From NCBI GenBank assembly GCA_026874595.1, contig CM049318.1, positions 3,163,741-3,227,740 of the forward strand: a stretch of DNA of 64,000 nucleotides. The letters are read 5' to 3'. The notes below the pieces were generated by a model. It did not search any database. It was not told the DNA's origin and saw only the letters and a list, made by a program, of their open reading frames with translations. Of this stretch, positions 58,403 to 64,000 are shown piece after piece (the stretch's first letter is position 1; each line of letters begins with the position of its first letter). The translations under genes were made by a program, and so were the position numbers. This stretch comes from Sipunculus nudus. Its lineage: Eukaryota; Annelida; Sipuncula; Golfingiida; Sipunculidae.

Positions 58403-60780
58403 CTACATTTAAATGAATTATATAAACTGCGTATGTTTTGTATATAACTGATATTATAGGTTACAATATGATATTTTGCTCTTTACACTTTACAATTAAT
58501 CCGTATATTAATCTACAAATATTTTAGTTTTAAGTTTTGTGGCTGAATGTGTAGTGTAAGCTCCATATCTCTCACACATATTAACCTTAAATCGCATAGA
58601 TAGCTCATACACTCATTATACATAGATTATACATTATACATAGATACACTTATTTTACATAGATACACTTGTATTTGAATATTTTCATATGGTATATGAT
58701 AACTTTACTCTTATCCATTAATGCAACCATCTCAGTATGACATGAATTCACAATTAATCCTTCTACATTGCATTAATACGGACCTCACACCATAATAATC
58801 TTAACACGGACCTATCTAAATGATCTGTTTCCCTTATCAGGTATACTATGGATATTTATGACGTAATAAACGTTCTAAATTTAAGGAGATTGGGTTTCGG
58901 TGCCTTCTTAATATTTATAGCGAATATAAATGATTGCGTGGAGGTTAGATGGCGGGCCCGTCAGGGAGAATGTCTGCAATCGACTACGGCGTATACTATC
59001 TTCTTTCTACCACTTAGATCATGACCCTAAAGAAACGTAGGGTCTCATAATTCCCTGTGAAATTAGTCTAATGGAAAAACTCCCGGCTTAGCATGATGTA
59101 AACTTCATGATTACACATATTAAATATATTAATCTGGGTAGCAGGGTTTGAGGCTATGAGGCACCTGTCTTTGGCGCGTACTTCGTGCAATGAGGGGCTG
59201 AACGAGGAGGAATCGTGCTAGGAGTTAAGCTGCCCCAAAAGTAAACACATCAGGATCTGAGCGATATGTATGGAATATGGATAAACAAATTACTCATCGA
59301 GGTGAAATGGAGGCGTGGAAGCGAGCTAGAGGCGTGAATCTATACAGCTAAACCGGCCTCACTTTGTACAGTGCTCTTTTATGCGCACTACTTTGGTTGG
59401 CGGAAGGTAAACAAAAATGCATCAACAAAATAGAAAAAAAAATTCTCAGCTTGATGGCGATGAGCGAGAGGTAAGTTATTTCCTAGTCTAAATTGTTTTA
59501 AAATTATTGACAGTTCGTTATCATGTAGGGACATGATAACGAAAACTATCTTTAAAAAGCCTTATACCTTATCTAGCATGGATTTGGGGTTTCCATGAGC
59601 TGTCATAGTAAATCTATCGTAACACTTGTGAAACTCACTTCAATGAGAAAACTTTCGTATCAGTAATGTTATTGTTCTTAAATGAATGTAGAAGAATAGC
59701 AATGTTACGCTGCTGTCACTACTTAACTAATAATTCCTAATATAAAATATTACTTTATTATACCACTGATTGTTCTGGTTTAAGTTAACTATATCCCGTA
59801 TAGCGCATTTGAAAATTTAGTGATATTTCACTATGAGGGGAGCTGGAAGGCGGATTAGTACAAACCTCGGCGGTCAGATGGCAGCACCAGCAGCATCGTT
59901 TAACAGGACTGTATAATACTTTAAATTGACTCATTCGCTTGGTAAAATGTTATACTGAGGGATTCACTTGAACCGTCATTAATAATTGTTAATAATAATA
60001 AAAAATTTGTTTGCACCTTTCGCGTTAATATTTAACATTTAAAATGAGGACTATTTTGGAAAGAAGAGACATAATAAGAAAGTTTTGGATGAAATTTCAA
60101 TGGAAGGAATTAACATAAACCTTTCGTAATAATAATACATACATCTCGTATGCGAAACGCGGGGATGAAAGAGTGATTTGTTCATTAGTTTCACTCTTGA
60201 CTGCCAGTGGGCGGTACTGTTGACTACTGGCTTAATCGATGCATTCGGACTAAATTTATTTATATATTTATGAGAGAAAAAAAATATAATTATCTATAAT
60301 AATACGTGGCAGGCGGTTCTGTCACTGAAGGACTAGTTACTAGTTGTGGCTGGAATAACCCCTGGTGTGAACGGTTGACGGCATACCGACCGAAACGGAC
60401 GCTAAAGATATTCCTGCAGCGGGGGGGGGGGGGGGGAGAAGAGAGAGAGAGAGACGAGACACGTGCTTACCAGCCTACTGGGGCGAATGGCCGATTTTCA
60501 AGGAAAATAGACTGGGAAATTTATACTAAACCCTTGCAGTTGACCCAACATATAAATGGGCGCAATATACGAGATGCCTAAACAAGAAAACTGACTGTTC
60601 TAGTTCTTAAAAATATAGGATACGCATGGGAAAACAGACATATTCTATGTATTCTTAAACATTCAAGAAATGCGAAACTAATATATTGGGATTAAACTGA
60701 CCTTCTAGGCCTTGAAACATTCATTAATAATAATTATTCCTTCACTTCAATGTATCGGGGCAATTATATACGGTTCCTAC
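58403..60780. other. Spacer of the large inverted repeat
   Basis: Mostly AT-rich with no recognised domain. It contains a possible first exon at 59417-59470 and a poly-G/(GA)n tract at 60421-60454. Confidence 0.4.
59417..59470 (+). CDS. Possible first coding exon of an unknown gene
   Basis: ATG at 59417 opens 18 polar codons (M-H-Q-Q-N-R-K-K-N-S-Q-L-D-G-D-E-R-E) ending exactly at GAG|GTAAGT, a perfect donor. No following exon was found in the window, so this rests only on start plus donor and could be chance. Confidence 0.2.
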
Positions 60781-60837
60781 CTGGAAGAAGAAAGACCGTC
60801 GTCAGCTTGTTGCCAACAAGAGGAGCAAGGCTGGACT
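60781..60837. repeat. 57-bp direct repeat, second copy
   Basis: Identical over 57 bases to 58346-58402 (begins CTGGAAGAAGAAAG, ends GCAAGGCTGGACT). The flanks differ completely on both sides. Confidence 0.92.
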
Positions 60838-61349
60838 GACGTGACAGTTTCGAGAAATCGTGGTCGTTCCGGAGCTGTCACGCCTCATTGCCCAATCCAC
60901 CCCAAAATCGGTCCGACAAAACATCGTATTCTTTATCCAAGGGTTTTCGCCGGCCACGTATGCATGCCATACTACGCAAGGGAAACCGTTAAATGACCCT
61001 TTACCTGGAGGGACTTTACTTGAGTGTCAATCCGGATTGACAGACAAAACAATGAAAAAAACATGGGGGTTTATTTCCCCGTGCTACACATGTATCACAA
61101 AAAACTTAAACGTAATATTCCTCAACATGTTAGAGTTATACGATATTAAAAAACAAATGTTAAAATAATCTTAGAAAAGGGATATAACAGTCCAGATAAT
61201 GTATAACATACTAATACATGTTCGATTATAAAATCCGATCGATTTGTATGTTTTAGCAAATTTTTTTTTAAACTAAGATTAATTCTTAATTATTAAGGAG
61301 TTTTTAACTCCTTCTTTCAAACTTTTTCAATTTCTTTCCAGTTCATAAG
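60838..61349. other. Spacer of the large inverted repeat, right part
   Basis: Open frames at 60712-60996 and 60860-61168 were inspected; neither shows a recognisable domain. Confidence 0.35.
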
Positions 61350-63416
61350 TTTGCGATTTGTGATTTACAACAACTCTGTGACTTACCCCACTGAGAAAGC
61401 ATAAAAAATATACTAGTATATTGAGTGAGGGAGTCTTTCCGTTATCACACTCTTCTCGGTCATAACACCCCCTCCCATACCCTCCCCTTGTTATTATAAT
61501 TTCTTTAACAAAAACATGGCACTTGTTTTTATTAACATATATCATAGGGTGAAATATATTACGTGGTAATACACACACACACATATATATATGAAATTTA
61601 CAAAAAAAAGAACATATTTTCTTATTATGTATCATGTATTGCATGATACACTCATTAAAAGCAGAATCATGCATAAGCATTTTAAATATATGCGTGCAAC
61701 TATTATTTTAATGAAACTGCATTTGGACTGTGGCTTTTATCTGACCACAAGTTAACCAGTGCGTCTAGTGACTTACGAGTATAAATACATCCCAGCACTT
61801 CTGAGTGACTTCTGAGATGGTTTCCGAGCACAAAATCGGACATAACTTTCAAATTCGAGATTGGATAACTATGAGTCTTCAAAGAATGATAGTAAAGGCC
61901 TGATTCTATCGGAAAAAGCAAAACGGTATTGAAGCGTTAGCATTTTGTTTATGCTGTAAACTGCTTTATTATAAAAAGATCCTTGGTTTCCGGCTTCCGA
62001 CTTCCAAGTTTACATACTCGACCCCGCCATGACACCTTCAGTTTAGAACCAAAAGAACCGCTTCTCGTGAACAGGTTAAAAAGTGATGAATGGAGGTAAT
62101 AAATGTAATTATTTTTGTCTTATCATTTTTTTTGTTGATATGAAGCACATATAATACCACCATATAAGACTTTGATGCCAAATAATACCAGACAGCAAAT
62201 ATTGTTATACGACCCTTAGAATGGGCTTACTGTTGTGACTTCCATCATTACTCTAGGCCCTATCAGTTTATTTCCGAAGGCCTGCGTGTCATGTTGTCGT
62301 GGCTAGGGTACCTCTTAGACATTACTCTTTTGAAAAAGTAGGCGGGCCACTTGAAATCCAAGATGGCGACCGATTTTTATGATGGTCGGCATCGGGTACA
62401 CAAATATTACGTTTTGCAATAAATACGCACAGACTTGGCAAATATGAATGATTCTGGGATCACATAATGCATTTTTGACCATGTAGATTCCAAATTGTGA
62501 GCTCTAAAATCTCTCAGAAGCTTTCTTTGTATTTTTTTTTTGCCTTGGTTTAAAAAACAATCCACTAAGATTACTCTATATACTCTATATACTCTATATA
62601 CTCTAGCATGCCTGTTTGTATGGACTATAGCAATATGACTGAGGCGGGATACCGAAAAAAAGTGCAAACGGTGATGCAAGAATGGATTTTGGTACAAAGG
62701 CTCTTTTTATTACCCAGATGAAAATTAAAGGCATGGCCATTAAAATTATGGAAATTTCCAAGATGGCCTCCATTTTTCCAAATGGCCGCCAATATGACAT
62801 CCCTATTTCCAACGTTTGAACCGGAAGCAGGTGGAACTCCCATCAAATTATTATTTAATGTTAGTAGATTCAAATTTTTTTTACAGATAAGTAAATGTTA
62901 ATAATGTTTCAAGATGGCCGCCATTATGGACAATTCTTTAAAGGGGCTGCAACCTTGAGCAAACATGTCATGTAATATTTGAATTTCTCATAACTGGACA
63001 CTGCTTGGTCAAGTTTACCATAAAAAATTTGATTAAATCCGCTCTAAACATGGCTTCGAAGCGTGGTTCTGACTTTTATAGGTTTAATATGTCTTCTATA
63101 TACAGGCTTAAAGCTCAGATATTCACAGAAGTAGGTTAACATTGTCAGTCGATTCTTTGATTTTTTTAAATGTTAACTATTGGAATGTACTTTGTTGATA
63201 TTGAATGTAACTTTTGAAATATTCTGAAATTAAGGTACGACTGTGAATATTTGCAACATGTTTAAACATATGTTATAACCTGCTATGTGCTTTACATCTT
63301 TGGTAATTTAGATAAGTTTATAATTGTTTTGCTTTGTAAATAGCAAAGTTCCAAAATGTTGAGCCACACTGAGTAAGATTTGTTTTTAAGGTATCAATAT
63401 TTTAACCAAACCTGGC
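61350..63416. repeat. Large inverted repeat, right arm
   Basis: Reverse-complement partner of 55886-57930 (see the left arm). It contains CCAAGATGGC boxes at about 62360, 62757 and 62909 that mirror those of the left arm, a short TATACTC repeat at 62577-62604 and (CA)n(TA)n at 61570-61592. Confidence 0.88.
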
Positions 63417-63435
63417 CTAATCCTATTAAACTAAA

Positions 63436-63995
63436 AAAATGGTGACCTTGACAGTAACCTTCAAGGTCAAATCAGCTAAAATCTAGGATTTTATTAATAT
63501 CCATAAATGTTGAGGTAATTGATATTTTTTCCCGAAAGTCTGTATATGAATTGGCCATGCCATGATCTTGGACATGACATAAAACTGGTGACCTTGGTCT
63601 TACTTTTCAGAGTCAAATCAGCGGAAATCTAGGATTATTGTAAAACCTACAATTTATTTAATATTGCATATTTTGTTTCTATATTTGACACACAAGTTGT
63701 TTATTTGTTTAGATCCCGGATGATGCTAAAATCTTGTGACCTTGACCATTAATCTTCAAGGTCAAACAAGCAATATTTAGAAATTCTTGTGATCCCCATA
63801 AATTATCAAATATAGCTTATTTAGTTCTCATATTTGACAGACAAATTGTTTTTATCAATAGTTCGGACAAGTTCGAGAATTTGTGACCTTGACCTTACTC
63901 TTCACCTACCTTACTCCAAAACCTTGGATTCATATGACTTTACTGGGTGAGGTTGAAACATTTAACTTTTACCTTAATATTCAAGGACAAATAAG
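63436..63995. repeat. Tandem repeat with period near 147 bp, rich in TGACCTTGA
   Basis: GTGACC starts units at 63442, 63588, 63736 and 63883 (spacings 146, 148, 147). Units continue with CTTGAC..., TTCAAGGTCAAATCAGC or a variant, and AATCTAGGATT. The array runs off the right edge of the window. Confidence 0.88.
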
Positions 63996-64000
63996 CCAAA

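Noticed and set aside
60306-61168. Open frames in the inverted-repeat spacer
   Set aside because: One crosses a poly-G/(GA)n tract and the others show no domain or splice support.

Overview
The window is animal DNA with small exons, long AT-rich introns, standard GT/AG splice sites and abundant microsatellites, minisatellites and transposon remnants. The repeat style (degenerate GAGTCC hexamers, TGACCTTGA-rich tandem repeats, pogo-type miniature elements) and the gene families suggest a lophotrochozoan, most likely a mollusc. The taxon is inferred, not proven. There is no bacterial-style operon, rRNA, tRNA or CRISPR.

Three spliced protein-coding genes could be assembled by hand, all on the + strand. 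(1) About 5.3-13.9 kb: seven exons of an immunoglobulin-superfamily protein with three Ig-like domains, a Pro/Thr stem and a C-terminal tail typical of GPI anchoring. Its signal-peptide exon was not found. (2) 28.6-35.3 kb and (3) 45.0-51.6 kb: two tandem paralogues of a METTL24-like (Methyltransf_22 family) methyltransferase-type protein. Each has six recognised exons with identical phases and a membrane-anchor/signal exon. The proteins are about 79% identical by eye over the shared exons. The region upstream of the pair is also duplicated (22.4-25.3 kb and 40.7-44.7 kb), so a unit of roughly 16-19 kb was copied in tandem.

The rest is mobile or repetitive. At 38.3-39.8 kb there is a broken Ty3/gypsy-type gag with a probable LTR on the minus strand. 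Pogo/Tigger-like miniature elements lie at 30.2, 33.8-34.8 and 40.65 kb, and other small inverted-repeat elements at 46.0 and 49.8 kb. At 53.6-55.4 kb on the minus strand is a decayed open reading frame of a multicopy transposon-type family. At 55.9-63.4 kb is an imperfect inverted repeat with arms of about 2 kb around a 3.4 kb spacer. The window ends in a tandem repeat with a period near 147 bp.

The most unusual observations are as follows. Introns of the Ig gene carry tandem arrays whose unit includes the end of the neighbouring exon and its splice donor. A 418-bp patch is about 99% identical between the two duplicated METTL24-upstream regions, whose surroundings have diverged much further. 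A 57-bp perfect direct repeat lies in the spacer of the large inverted repeat with splice-like boundaries. All identity figures are counts by eye.
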